In this document: one piece after another, positions 1 through 8,195 of the stretch | Layout of the letters: each line of letters starts with the position of its first letter | How positions within the stretch are numbered: the first letter of the stretch is position 1 | Assembly: GCF_015477775.1 (NCBI RefSeq) | Contig: NZ_JADLQO010000011.1 | Location: forward strand, 124,001 to 188,000 | Direction: 5' to 3' | Source: Nocardia abscessus | GTDB taxonomy: Bacteria; Actinomycetota; Actinomycetes; Mycobacteriales; Mycobacteriaceae | DNA length: 64,000 bases | The notes under the pieces: generated by a model | Told to the model about the DNA's origin: nothing | The model's database searches: none | Seen by the model: only the letters and a program-made list of their open reading frames with translations | Translations under genes and position numbers: made by a program

Positions 1-8
1 CACACGAC

Positions 9-54
9 TCGGGCCGGTGCGCGAAGACACTGTCGTCTTCGCGCACCGGCCCGA
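9..54. terminator. Strong hairpin terminator
   Basis: A 20-bp perfect stem (9-28 with 35-54) closes a 6-nt loop. It lies just past the stop of the CoA-transferase gene on the minus strand and could also serve a gene arriving from the left. No long T tract follows on either strand, so it may act as a bidirectional hairpin rather than a classic intrinsic terminator. Confidence 0.7.
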
Positions 55-84
55 CTGTTGTACGTAAATGTCAGGGCAGCAACG

Positions 85-1299
85 CTATTCGGCGGTCCCG
101 AGGACGCCTGCGGAACGCAACTCCCCGAGTTCGCTGTCGCTGAGACCGAGGACTTCGGCGAAGACCTGTTCGGTATCGGCGCCTAGGGCGGCGGCCGGGC
201 GCACCGGTCCGTACTCGCTGTCCTCGCGGATCGGGCTGTGCGCCGAGATGACCGGTCCGATACCGGGCTGGTCGAGTTCGGTCAGCACACGGCTGCCCAC
301 GCCCGCCTCGAAATCGGCCACCACCTCACTCATCCGGCGGTAGCGGCTCCACAGCACGCCCGCCTCGGTGAGCGCCGCGCCCACCGCGTCGAGGGACCGG
401 CCGGCGAACCAGGGACGCATCACCGCGGCGATGGTCTCGCGATGGATGTACCGGTGCGCCTCGTCGGCGAAGTCCACACCGAGGGTCTGTTCGAGCGAGG
501 CGATCACCTTCGCCGTGCCGGTCGCCGTGCACAACGCCTGCCACTGACGCGGCGTGAGCGCGACCACCATGACGCGCCCCTCGTCGGCGGTGACGAAGTC
601 GGCCCCGAACGAGCCGTACATGTAGTTGCCGTGGCGCGGGCGGTCACCGCGTTCCCGAACCTCGCTGAGCCACCCCAGATTCGCGACACCGGCCAAGGCG
701 ACATCGGCCAGCGCGATCTGCAGATGCGCGCCCTCGCCGGACCGTTCCCGACGGTGCAGGGCCGCGAGCAGCGCGGTGGTCGCGGTCATACCCGCGACCA
801 GATCCCACGCGGGCAGCACATGATTCACCGGGGTACGCGAATCGGCGGGCCCGGTGAGATCGGTGACGCCGACCTCGGTGTTGACGGTGTAGTCCACCGC
901 GGGACCGCCGCCGGCCCGACCACCGATGTGCACCTTGATCACATCGGCGCGGCGGTCCGCGAGCGCCTCGTAGGAGAACCACGGCCGCCCGACCGCGTTG
1001 TCGACGACGATCCCCGCGTCCTTGCCGGGCGCGGTCGCCAGCGCCAGCACCAGTTCCCGGCCCTGCTCGCTACGCACGTCCACCGCGATCGACTGCTTGC
1101 CCCGGTTGAGCGAATTCCAGTACAGGCTTTCGCCGTTGCGCTGAGCGACCGGCCACCGGCGATAGTCGGGCCCGCCGCCGAGCGGGTCGACCCGGATGAC
1201 CTGCGCGCCGAGCTGGGCGAGGGTCATACCCGCCGACGGTCCCGCCACGAAACTGGCGAACTCGACGACGCGCAGGCCCGCCAGCGGCTGCCCGCTCAC
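85..1299 (-). CDS. CaiB/BaiF CoA-transferase, 2-methylfumaryl-CoA isomerase-like
   Basis: This 404-residue protein is a family III CoA-transferase. The N-terminus (PLAGLRVVEFASFVAGPSAG), the segment GGPDYRRWPV near residue 45, VDYTVN near 133 and NHVLPAWD near 158 match the subgroup annotated as 2-methylfumaryl-CoA isomerase (mesaconyl-CoA C1-C4 CoA transferase). The Asp of PAWD is the likely catalytic residue. That enzyme moves CoA within mesaconate in the 3-hydroxypropionate bicycle; here the setting is catabolic, so a branched dicarboxylate is a possible substrate, which is inference. The GTG start overlaps the stop of a short upstream reading frame (GTGA), and an AT-rich island lies about 90 bp upstream. 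Family assignment is firm; exact substrate is not. Confidence 0.88.
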   Translation of the reverse strand: MSGQPLAGLRVVEFASFVAGPSAGMTLAQLGAQVIRVDPLGGGPDYRRWPVAQRNGESLYWNSLNRGKQSIAVDVRSEQGRELVLALATAPGKDAGIVVDNAVGRPWFSYEALADRRADVIKVHIGGRAGGGPAVDYTVNTEVGVTDLTGPADSRTPVNHVLPAWDLVAGMTATTALLAALHRRERSGEGAHLQIALADVALAGVANLGWLSEVRERGDRPRHGNYMYGSFGADFVTADEGRVMVVALTPRQWQALCTATGTAKVIASLEQTLGVDFADEAHRYIHRETIAAVMRPWFAGRSLDAVGAALTEAGVLWSRYRRMSEVVADFEAGVGSRVLTELDQPGIGPVISAHSPIREDSEYGPVRPAAALGADTEQVFAEVLGLSDSELGELRSAGVLGTAE

Positions 1300-1343
1300 C
1301 CGTGCCCCACCGGGGAAACGTCGACCAGGCCTGGAATCGGCAT
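1296..1343 (-). CDS. Possible 15-residue leader peptide before the CoA-transferase gene
   Basis: An ATG at 1343 follows a good ribosome-binding site (AAGGAG, about 8 nt upstream) and opens a 15-codon frame encoding MPIPGLVDVSPVGHG. Its TGA overlaps the GTG start of the CoA-transferase as GTGA. The downstream start has only a weak site of its own, so translational coupling is plausible. A similar arrangement precedes the alcohol dehydrogenase at 19753. No homology is claimed; it may simply be a coupled mini-frame. Confidence 0.35.
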   Translation of the reverse strand: MPIPGLVDVSPVGHG

Positions 1344-1387
1344 CGCACTACTCCTTCGTCCGCGGCGGACCGCTCCTCGTACTACTG

Positions 1388-1404
1388 GAAATATAATATA
1401 TGTC
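1388..1404. promoter_or_regulatory. AT-rich operator/promoter candidate (island 1)
   Basis: The core ATATAATATAT (1391-1401) is a perfect 5+1+5 palindrome, extended by GA/TC with one mismatch on each side. It stands in GC-rich DNA about 90 bp upstream of the CoA-transferase start and resembles the other islands in this window. Confidence 0.5.
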
Positions 1405-1460
1405 AATTGGGCAAGGTCGGAGTGCCTGCACCACTATTGGCTCGAGTGGGGCCGTGGGGA

Positions 1461-2339
1461 TCAGTTCGGGTGGTCCGCCGCGTCCCGTTCGGGGACCGGT
1501 GCCGACCACGAGGTGAGAATGCGCAGCTTCTCGTGGGAGGTCGTGCCCGGCTCAGCCGACCAGAGGACCAGCTGCTGTTCCGAATCGCCCGACGAGCTGA
1601 AAGTGTCCCAATTCAGCGTCATCTCGCCGACATCCGGGTGATGGAGCGTCTTGGAGCCGAACTCCTGCCGGGCCACGTTCCGTGCCGCCCACCACTGGCA
1701 GAACTGTTCGTCGGCGATGGACAGTTCTCCGACGAGCGCGGTGAGCTGGGGGTCGGTCGGATTGGCCGCGGCGTTCATACGAAGGATGGCGACGCACGTG
1801 CGCGCGACGCTTTCCCAGTCGTCGTACAGCGTGCGCATCGCCGGATCGGTGAAGACCATCCGCACATAGTTGCGCTGCCGGGGTGTCATCTGACCGAAGT
1901 CGGTGATCAAGGCTGCCGCGAGGTGGTTCCAGGCGAGGATGTCGAGATAGCGCCCGAACACCAGGGCCGGTGTCTCGGTGAGCTGGTCGAGCAGACGCTG
2001 CAGCTGGGGGCGCACGGATTTCTGGCCTCGCTTGGCCGGGCGGCGATCGGAGCGCCGGACCAGGTTCTCGGCGTAGTCGCGCTGGGCGTCGTCCAGGCGT
2101 AGGACCCGTACCAGGGCGTCCAGAACCGGCTCCGACGGTGCGAGACGGCCCTGCTCGATCCTGGTGTAGTAGTCGTGGCTGATCGCGGCCAGGTCCGCCA
2201 CCTCCTCGCGGCGCAGACCTGCCACCCGGCGCGCGACGGCGCTGTGCACGCTCAAGCCCACGTCCTCGGGACTGAGCTCGGCACGCCGTGCTTTCAGGAA
2301 TCCGCCCAGCTCGCGAAGGTGGGGCGCTCTCTCGGTCAT
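1461..2339 (-). CDS. XRE-family regulator with MmyB-like ligand domain
   Basis: This 292-residue transcriptional regulator has an N-terminal helix-turn-helix of the Cro/C1 type (residues about 8-75, including GLRREEVADLAAISHDYYTR and EQGR). Its C-terminal half matches the MmyB-like domain common in actinobacteria, with recognisable stretches such as VFGRYLDILAWN and the ending region LNWDTF. The start chosen is the ATG at 2339, giving MTERAPHLRELG, because the longer frame upstream lacks family resemblance. It is transcribed away from the GAF-Fis regulator gene, with an AT-rich island between them. MmyB-type proteins usually repress a neighbouring oxidoreductase or transporter; its target here is unknown. 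Confidence 0.88.
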   Translation of the reverse strand: MTERAPHLRELGGFLKARRAELSPEDVGLSVHSAVARRVAGLRREEVADLAAISHDYYTRIEQGRLAPSEPVLDALVRVLRLDDAQRDYAENLVRRSDRRPAKRGQKSVRPQLQRLLDQLTETPALVFGRYLDILAWNHLAAALITDFGQMTPRQRNYVRMVFTDPAMRTLYDDWESVARTCVAILRMNAAANPTDPQLTALVGELSIADEQFCQWWAARNVARQEFGSKTLHHPDVGEMTLNWDTFSSSGDSEQQLVLWSAEPGTTSHEKLRILTSWSAPVPERDAADHPN

Positions 2340-2440
2340 ATCTCCACGGTATGCCCGTCGGTGTGGCCGTGCCTGGGACAAATTCTTCCCACGCCGACCG
2401 GAAAATCGTCGGCATCGCAGCAAAGGCCGAGGAGCCAAGC

Positions 2441-2461
2441 AGATATTGTGTATAAAATATG
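2441..2461. promoter_or_regulatory. AT-rich operator/promoter candidate (island 2)
   Basis: ATATT and AATAT arms (2443-2447 and 2456-2460) flank GTGTATAA between two divergent regulator genes. The left arm plus GTG resembles the TATATTGTGC form found at 15772 and 23508. Confidence 0.45.
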
Positions 2462-2535
2462 AGTGTGCTCGGTCACAGAGGACCGGGCGTCGACCGCATG
2501 TTCAGGCGGCCGGGACAAGGTGGTGTTGAGTATCC

Positions 2536-4137
2536 ATGACTGTATTGCAGGCTTACCGGGATTCGACTCGACCGGACATCGAGTCGGCGTGGGCCCGATC
2601 GCGGCTCAACGGCATCCGTGAAGACGCGATGCCGCCGTTCGACCTCGCGAGCAGAAACGCCGACAGCTTCCTCGCGCGAGCGGCGAGCCCGGTCCTGCGC
2701 CGGGTCGCGAGTGAGCTCGAAGGCACGCCGGTGGCGCTGGTGCTCGCCGATCAGGCCGGCCGGGTGGTCGACATCCACGGCGCCGCCCGATCGATCCGCC
2801 GAGCGGTGTCCGATATCGGCATCGTGCCGGGTGTCGAACTCGGTGAAGACCGCATCGGCACCAACGCGCTCGGCACCCCGCTGGAAACCCGGCGCAGCCT
2901 GCTCGTGCGCGCCGACGAGCACTACCTGGCACTGTTTCGCGGATTCACCTGCTACGGGCATCCGATCTTTCATCCGGTGACCCGCCGCCTCGAAGGTGTG
3001 CTGGGGATCGGCGCCAAAACCAGCGCGGACCACCGGTTGTCGGCGCTGCTGGCCCGCCGCATGGTCCGCGACATCGAAGAACGGCTCCAGCGTGATTCCC
3101 CCCGTGCGCAGAGCAGGTTGATGAGCGCCTTCCAGGCTGCCTCGAGCCGCCGGGGCCGGGCCGTTGTCGTCATCGGCGACGGACTGGTCCTCGCCACCCC
3201 CGCCGCGGTCGACCTGCTCGAACCGGCCGACCATGCCGCGTTGCGCGCCTGCGCCGAAGCCGTGCCCGTCGGCGGTCAGGACAGCCAGGAACTCGTCCTG
3301 ACCTCCGGCCGTGCGGTGCGTTTGGTCTGCCGGTCGATCGACGGAGCCGACGGGGTGCTCGTCGACATCACCCAGGAGTCCGGTGTTCGACGTGCCAGGG
3401 TGGCCTCGGACCGGATGCCGCTGTGGCCGCTGCTCGTGGTCGGCGAGGCGGGGACCGGCCGAACCGCCGAGGCGCTTGGCTCGGTCGGCCCCGCGGCCCG
3501 CACACTCGACGCGACCGACATCGTGCTCATCGGTGACAGCGCGTGGGCCGCCCAGCTCGGCGAGACGCTCGCGGGCGACGGGCCCCCGGTGATCATCGAG
3601 AACATCCAGCTGCTCTCCGAGCAGCTCACCGCGCTGCTCGCGCAGCGATTGCGGGAAACCACCCGCGAAATCGTGCTCACATCCACGCCTGGCGAACACC
3701 TCGATGCCGTACACGCTCCGCTGCCTGCGCTGTGTAACGACCGCAGGGAATTGGTCCCCCTGCGTAGGCGCAGGCACGAGGTCCCGGGGCTGGCGCAGCA
3801 GATGCTGACCGAGGTCACGGGCCACACCGGCACCCGGTTCACCGCCGAGACGATGCGAGTACTCGCGTCTCAACCGTGGCGGGGCAACCTGGCTGAGCTG
3901 CGCCGGGTCGTGGAAGTGGTGGCGAGTGCCAGATCGGCCGGCGACATCATCCCCACCGATCTGCCTGCCTCGCACCGCGGTGGTCAGGTGCCCGGCTCAC
4001 CGATCCGCGAGGCCGAGCGGGAGGTCATCATGGCGGCCCTCGAAGCCGCCGGTGGCAACAAGCTGCAGGCCGCGCGTGCGCTCGGCGTCAGCCGCTCCAC
4101 CCTCTACAACCGCATAAGGGCATTGCGTATCGCGTGA
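2536..4137 (+). CDS. GAF-Fis type transcriptional activator (AcoR-like, no GAFTGA)
   Basis: This 533-residue protein has an N-terminal GAF-type sensor (about 60-180, with EDRIGTNALGTPLE), a degenerate central AAA+ module with a Walker A-like GEAGTGRT near residue 303, and a C-terminal Fis-type helix-turn-helix (about 490-530, GNKLQAARALGVSRSTLYNR). The architecture is that of AcoR/DhaR activators. The GAFTGA loop that contacts sigma-54 is absent, as in actinobacterial relatives, so it probably works with another sigma factor. Such regulators commonly sense small alcohols, ketones or glycols, which fits the carboxylase and dehydrogenase genes nearby, but the effector is unknown. Confidence 0.88.
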   Translation: MTVLQAYRDSTRPDIESAWARSRLNGIREDAMPPFDLASRNADSFLARAASPVLRRVASELEGTPVALVLADQAGRVVDIHGAARSIRRAVSDIGIVPGVELGEDRIGTNALGTPLETRRSLLVRADEHYLALFRGFTCYGHPIFHPVTRRLEGVLGIGAKTSADHRLSALLARRMVRDIEERLQRDSPRAQSRLMSAFQAASSRRGRAVVVIGDGLVLATPAAVDLLEPADHAALRACAEAVPVGGQDSQELVLTSGRAVRLVCRSIDGADGVLVDITQESGVRRARVASDRMPLWPLLVVGEAGTGRTAEALGSVGPAARTLDATDIVLIGDSAWAAQLGETLAGDGPPVIIENIQLLSEQLTALLAQRLRETTREIVLTSTPGEHLDAVHAPLPALCNDRRELVPLRRRRHEVPGLAQQMLTEVTGHTGTRFTAETMRVLASQPWRGNLAELRRVVEVVASARSAGDIIPTDLPASHRGGQVPGSPIREAEREVIMAALEAAGGNKLQAARALGVSRSTLYNRIRALRIA

Positions 4138-4143
4138 AAGCTG

Positions 4144-4189
4144 TACCGGGCGTGGCATGTCCAGATAGTTGGACATGCCACGCCCGGTG
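4144..4189 (+). terminator. Hairpin terminator after the GAF-Fis regulator
   Basis: A 19-bp perfect stem (4145-4163 with 4170-4188) closes a 6-nt loop 7 nt past the regulator stop. The inner part reads TGTCCA-GATAGT-TGGACA. No T run follows. Confidence 0.65.
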
Positions 4190-4239
4190 CTCTGTCTACC
4201 GTCGATGTCACCGGTCGCGGCCGACCGGACCGGGATGCG

Positions 4240-4275
4240 AAAGCCCCGCGCGCGTAGGGGACGAGCGGGGCTTTT
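4240..4275 (-). terminator. Terminator of the MmgE/PrpD gene
   Basis: A 10-bp stem (4240-4249 with 4265-4274) is flanked by A and T runs (AAA on the left, TTTT on the right), giving a T tract on either strand. It sits 20 nt beyond the MmgE/PrpD stop. Confidence 0.65.
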
Positions 4276-4294
4276 CGTAGGGCGGGTGGAATCC

Positions 4295-5728
4295 TCAGGC
4301 CTGCGTGCTGTTCGGCGCGAGTAGACGCATCACGGTGCCGAAATCGTCGACCTTGTCCACCCCGAGCACGGTCTCGACGACCTGATCGATCCTGTTCTCG
4401 GACAGTACTTCCCGCGCGTTGATTCGGAACTTGGCGACCAGTTCGTCGGTGGTCATCCTCGTGGTCGGGTCGGGGGAAGGGCTGCCCTTGGGGTAGGTGC
4501 GCTCCGCGACGAAGGTGGTCCCCCGGGCGTCGACCTCGACCTTGGTCGGGCGCGCGGAGGGATGTGCCGTCAGCGCCTTGAAGTAGTTCGGGTGCGGTGC
4601 GAAGGTGACCTTGTCCATCAGGCCGAGTACCGAGTCGCTGAACACGAGTTCCGGTGCGTGCCACGCCCTGCTCGGGGTCACCCGGTGTGCGCCGACCGAC
4701 AGGCCGTGGGCGATGTCGAACTGCGCGTCGTGGGTCTTCTCGATGACCCGGCTCTGCCACAGCGGGTGCATCACCGCGGCCTCGCCCCAGCAGCGGATGG
4801 CGTCGATCTCCGCGGGGCGGATGTCGTTGGTCTCGAGGATCTCGGTGAGGGCGTGCAGGGGCGCGTGCAGGATGCGGCAGTGCGGGTAGGGCTTGTAGGA
4901 CTGTTCGGCCAGGAAGCGCCATTCGGTGCCGAGCGCGTCGGTGAGGTTCTGCGGTTCCCACCGGCGGGTGCCGATGTACTTGCGGAAGCCGACCTCGGCG
5001 TCGTCGAGGATCTGCAGGTCACCGGTGTGGCCGAGTTCGGCCATGAAGACCGCGGTCAGGCTGGCCTGGGTCAGTGTGCCCGCGAGCAGATACTTGAGGG
5101 TGGAACTCGGGGCGTGCTCGATCCACGGCCGCATCGCGTTCACCGGGGCGGTGGCGGCGGCGATGCCCAGCGCGTTGGCCAGGGTCTCGGTGGATTGACC
5201 CGCGAGCTTGCCCGCGGCCGCGGTGCCACCGAAAACGGTGACGCTGTAGCCGATCACGGGGGACAGGTCCATCGAATCGTTCTGGACGTCGCGCAGGTAG
5301 TCCATCGACTTGTAGAAGCGGTAGGACATCTCGTGCGAGAGCGCGACGGCGGCGAGCACCTCGCGACCGGATCGGCCCCGGCTCTCGGCCATGGCCATCG
5401 TGGTCGGCAGGACGTAGGGCGAGACGTGGCCCGGTGGCAGCACGGCGTCGAAGTCCAGGGCGTTGATCAGTTCACCGTTGGCGAAGGAGGCGCCGAAGAT
5501 CGACACCCGGTCGTCGGTGCCGATGATCGTGGCGTCGCCATCGGTGCCGCCGGTGAGCTTGCCGTACTGGATACCGATCTTGCCCTTGGGTTCCTCGACG
5601 GCGCCGAGCGCGCAGCCCATCGCGTCGAGCAGCAAGCGCTTGGCTTCGTCGACGGCCTCGGGAGGAAGGGTGTCGTAGTTCGCGCCGGTGGTGAACCGGG
5701 CCAGTTGCTCGATGATGGTGTCGGCCAT
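4295..5728 (-). CDS. MmgE/PrpD family protein
   Basis: This 477-residue protein has the all-helical plus alpha/beta MmgE/PrpD fold, the family of 2-methylcitrate dehydratase and cis-aconitate decarboxylase. Characteristic stretches are DAMGCALGA (about 38-46), NALDFDAVLPPGHVSPYVLP (about 90-110), the helical segment with HAPSSTLKYLLAG and SYKPYPHCRILHAPLHAL (about 290). The start at 5728 is supported by an AGAGGA ribosome-binding site. It stands alone between terminators and a GAF-LuxR gene. With the methylfumaryl-CoA isomerase-like gene nearby, a role in branched C4-C6 dicarboxylate turnover is possible, but the family is too broad to name a reaction. Confidence 0.88.
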   Translation of the reverse strand: MADTIIEQLARFTTGANYDTLPPEAVDEAKRLLLDAMGCALGAVEEPKGKIGIQYGKLTGGTDGDATIIGTDDRVSIFGASFANGELINALDFDAVLPPGHVSPYVLPTTMAMAESRGRSGREVLAAVALSHEMSYRFYKSMDYLRDVQNDSMDLSPVIGYSVTVFGGTAAAGKLAGQSTETLANALGIAAATAPVNAMRPWIEHAPSSTLKYLLAGTLTQASLTAVFMAELGHTGDLQILDDAEVGFRKYIGTRRWEPQNLTDALGTEWRFLAEQSYKPYPHCRILHAPLHALTEILETNDIRPAEIDAIRCWGEAAVMHPLWQSRVIEKTHDAQFDIAHGLSVGAHRVTPSRAWHAPELVFSDSVLGLMDKVTFAPHPNYFKALTAHPSARPTKVEVDARGTTFVAERTYPKGSPSPDPTTRMTTDELVAKFRINAREVLSENRIDQVVETVLGVDKVDDFGTVMRLLAPNSTQA

Positions 5729-5783
5729 GGACTGTCCTCTCACATGGGTGCGAGGACAGCGCACCTGCCCGCACCACTCATTG

Positions 5784-5803
5784 CACTATATATTATGTAA
5801 GTA
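5784..5803. promoter_or_regulatory. AT-rich operator/promoter candidate (island 3)
   Basis: The run CACTATATATTATGTAAGTA lies about 60-75 bp upstream of the MmgE/PrpD start. Its TATATATTATG core aligns with the reverse complement of the island at 19821. Confidence 0.45.
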
Positions 5804-5832
5804 CTGTGAACGATTTCCGGCAACCCCGGATC

Positions 5833-6888
5833 TCACCGTGTGACGCTGCCGCGTAGCCAGTACGCGACAGCTTCCGCACGGTTCGCCGCGCCGAGTTTGC
5901 GCAGGATATGGGTGATGTGGGTCTTGACCGTGGCCTCGGAGATCGCCAGGTCGCGGGCGATCTGGCGGTTCGCTCGGCCCGCCGCCAGCAATTCGACGAC
6001 CTCGAGTTCGCGCGACGAGAGCGCGGGGCCCTCCGGGTGGCAGGCGTCGGCGGGCGCGGAGCCCGTCAGTCGATCCAGTCCACTGCGCAGCGCGGTCACG
6101 CCGTCGAGCAGGCTCGCGCCCGCCAGTGCGTGGCCCAGGCCCGCGGCGAATACCGCGAGCATCGCCCGCGCCGTCGCATCGGCTTCGCGCCGCTGGAAGT
6201 AGTAGTCACCGTGCACCAGTCCGACGACCGCGCCGTTCAGGGTGAGCGGCGCGACGGCGTAGGAACTGCAGTGCGTCATCTCCACCAGCGGCCGGACGAC
6301 GCGAGGATTGTGCTGAACATCGAAGACGAGCCCCGGCCGGGCCCGCTGCACGATGTCGCTCTCGACCAGATGGCCGTCGAGGGTCGGTGAGGACTCGCGT
6401 CCGGCCGCCAGAATCGCGTCGGCCCAGGGCTTGTCGTCGACGACGAACATGGTGTGCAGGTGCCACCGCTGTCCTTCGGTGGTCGACACGAGCGCGCGGT
6501 CGAAGCCCATCGCGCCCATCGCTTCCGCGGCCCGGCTCAGCAAGTCGTCGACACCGCGCGCGCCGTGTAATCGCGCGATCGCCTGCGCGGCCATCCGCAG
6601 GTGGGTGGCCGAACTCGCGGCGTCGGCCGCGGCCAGGCCGGCCTCGGCGGCGCGAATGCGGGCCAGTAGCGCGGTCGTTCGCTGGATGTCCGCGTGATCT
6701 GTGATGTCGGACAGTACCGCGATGGCCTCGTCCCACAGCTGCGCGAGCAGGCGCTTGGCCGACTCGGGGGAGTGGGTGCCGGGCGGCTGGATCCGGCGCC
6801 CGAGGATCTCCGACGCTTCGGTGGCGACGGCGATGAGCTCGGCCTCGACCGCGACGTCGCCGCTGGGTGTCCTCATGTCGATCGGCAC
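5833..6888 (-). CDS. GAF-LuxR transcriptional regulator (copy 1)
   Basis: This 351-residue regulator has a helical N-terminal region (about 1-95), a GAF-like sensor (about 100-260, with FDRALVST and VVGLVHGDYYFQRR) and a C-terminal LuxR helix-turn-helix (about 290-345, SSRELEVVELLAAGRANRQI, then TVKTHITHILRKLG). There is no receiver domain, so it likely responds directly to a ligand. The GTG start at 6888 has GGAG 7 nt upstream. A paralogue of the same layout is at 39903-40991, and each gene has an AT-rich island upstream. It may control the MmgE/PrpD gene downstream or the divergent ABC importer operon. Confidence 0.88.
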   Translation of the reverse strand: MPIDMRTPSGDVAVEAELIAVATEASEILGRRIQPPGTHSPESAKRLLAQLWDEAIAVLSDITDHADIQRTTALLARIRAAEAGLAAADAASSATHLRMAAQAIARLHGARGVDDLLSRAAEAMGAMGFDRALVSTTEGQRWHLHTMFVVDDKPWADAILAAGRESSPTLDGHLVESDIVQRARPGLVFDVQHNPRVVRPLVEMTHCSSYAVAPLTLNGAVVGLVHGDYYFQRREADATARAMLAVFAAGLGHALAGASLLDGVTALRSGLDRLTGSAPADACHPEGPALSSRELEVVELLAAGRANRQIARDLAISEATVKTHITHILRKLGAANRAEAVAYWLRGSVTR

Positions 6889-6921
6889 GTGTCAACTCCA
6901 GTCCTCATACCACTTCCAAAC

Positions 6922-6938
6922 AGAATATGCAATATATC
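6922..6938. promoter_or_regulatory. AT-rich operator/promoter candidate (island 4)
   Basis: AGAATATGCAATATATC lies 35-50 bp upstream of the GAF-LuxR start. Its reverse complement begins GATATATTGCATA, close to the TATATTGTGC form of other islands. Confidence 0.45.
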
Positions 6939-7060
6939 GCGCGTTCGCACGGGGTGCATCCGAATCGTGTCCGAAACTCTGATGTCGCATCAGCCACTGG
7001 TCGCAGCCCTGTAGACCCTTCGGCTGATCACGGGTCGATCTTCTAGTGAGCACAACACCA

Positions 7061-7075
7061 CATATTTAATATTTC
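7061..7075. promoter_or_regulatory. AT-rich operator/promoter candidate (island 5)
   Basis: CATATTTAATATTTC lies about 60 bp upstream of the ABC importer operon. Together with island 4 it frames a divergent control region (6889-7131). Confidence 0.45.
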
Positions 7076-7131
7076 GCTCAGTTTGCGAGAGTGACCTGAG
7101 TCTCAGAGGAGAAACCCATGCGGGGAGCATC

Positions 7132-8151
7132 ATGACGACGTCCACCGCGGCGGCCACCACGCCCCGCCCCAGCCTGCGCCACCAGCTCGGTCGCTCAGAG
7201 CAGGCCTATTTCGTTCTCGGCATCACCGCCGTGCTGTGCGTCGTCGGTGCCGCGACGACGCCGGGATTCCTCACCGCCGGGAACTTCGCCAGCCTGTTGC
7301 GGTTGTCGGCGGCCTTCGGGATTCTGGCCGTCGGCGTCGCCCTGGTCATTCTGGGCAAAGGCATCGATCTGTCGATCGCCGGTGTCGCGCTCGGCTGCGC
7401 GCAGGCCACGCTCGCCCTGATGTCGAGTGGCATGCCCGAGTGGCAGGCGATCGCGATCGCCGCGGCGGTCGCACTGATCGTCGGGCTCGTCAACGGCGTG
7501 CTCGTGGCCTATGTCGAAGTGCCGTCGCTGTTCGTCACCCTGGCCACCGGTCTGCTCGTCATCGGTGGGGTGGACATGCTGCTGCTCGACAGCAACTACT
7601 ACGCCCTGCCCGGCGGGTCATGGATCGCGGAGCTCAGCAATGGTTCGGTCCTCGGTGTGCCGCGACCGATCATCATCGCCGCCGCCGTCTTCGTACTGGC
7701 CTGGCTCTTCGTCACCTACACCTCGGCAGGCCGTTTGATCCGGGCGATGGGCGACAACTTCGCCACCGCCCGCGCCACCGGTGCCCCCGTCCGGCCGTTG
7801 CAGGTGCTCACCTATGTGATCTCCGCTCTGCTCGCCCTGCTCGCCGGGTACCTGACGGTGTCGATCCAGGGCAGCGTGCAGACCACCGCCACCTCGTTCG
7901 ACCCGCTGCTGTTCACCGCGCTCACCGCGACTGTCATCGGTGGCATCTCGCTGGCCGGTGGCCGCGGCTCGATCCTCGGGGTGCTCGCCGGTTCGCTGTT
8001 CATCGGTGTGCTCAACAACCTGCTCGTGCTGCACGGCCTCACGTCCGCGGTGCAGGACCTGATCCGTGGCGGTGTGCTCATCGCGGCCATCGCGCTGGAC
8101 TCATGGCTGCATCCGCGCGACGAGGAAACCGCCAAGAGCGGCGAACTGTAA
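7132..8151 (+). CDS. Ribose-type ABC transporter permease
   Basis: This 339-residue inner-membrane permease belongs to the RbsC family (BPD_transp_2), which forms the channel of sugar and related ABC importers. About eight to ten hydrophobic helices are visible. The hallmark stretches are GKGIDLSIAGVALG (about 77-90) and, near the C-terminus, GGISLAGGRGSILGVLAGS (about 266-285), which contacts the ATPase. It is the first gene of an operon with the binding lipoprotein, a fused permease, a propeller protein and the ATPase, so the importer has two different permeases. Confidence 0.92.
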   Translation: MTTSTAAATTPRPSLRHQLGRSEQAYFVLGITAVLCVVGAATTPGFLTAGNFASLLRLSAAFGILAVGVALVILGKGIDLSIAGVALGCAQATLALMSSGMPEWQAIAIAAAVALIVGLVNGVLVAYVEVPSLFVTLATGLLVIGGVDMLLLDSNYYALPGGSWIAELSNGSVLGVPRPIIIAAAVFVLAWLFVTYTSAGRLIRAMGDNFATARATGAPVRPLQVLTYVISALLALLAGYLTVSIQGSVQTTATSFDPLLFTALTATVIGGISLAGGRGSILGVLAGSLFIGVLNNLLVLHGLTSAVQDLIRGGVLIAAIALDSWLHPRDEETAKSGEL

Positions 8152-8195
8152 TGCCCTCGCCTCGAAACACCCTCGCTCACAAGGAGTCTTCAACG

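Noticed and set aside
238-1641. A 467-codon open frame on the plus strand over the CoA-transferase gene
   Set aside because: It is antisense to a clear enzyme, and its composition (His, Arg and Gly rich) is typical of a shadow frame in GC-rich DNA.
2473-3975. A 500-codon leftward frame over the GAF-Fis regulator
   Set aside because: The plus-strand gene has recognisable GAF and Fis domains; the antisense frame matches nothing.
4144-4189. The TGTCCA/TGGACA hairpin as a GntR operator
   Set aside because: The long perfect stem right after a stop codon is better explained as a terminator; the shared core with 21633-21653 may be chance.
7236-8195. Long upstream extension of the substrate-binding lipoprotein
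   Set aside because: The signal peptide, lipobox and AAGGAG site fix the start at 8196; the extension overlaps the permease in another frame.
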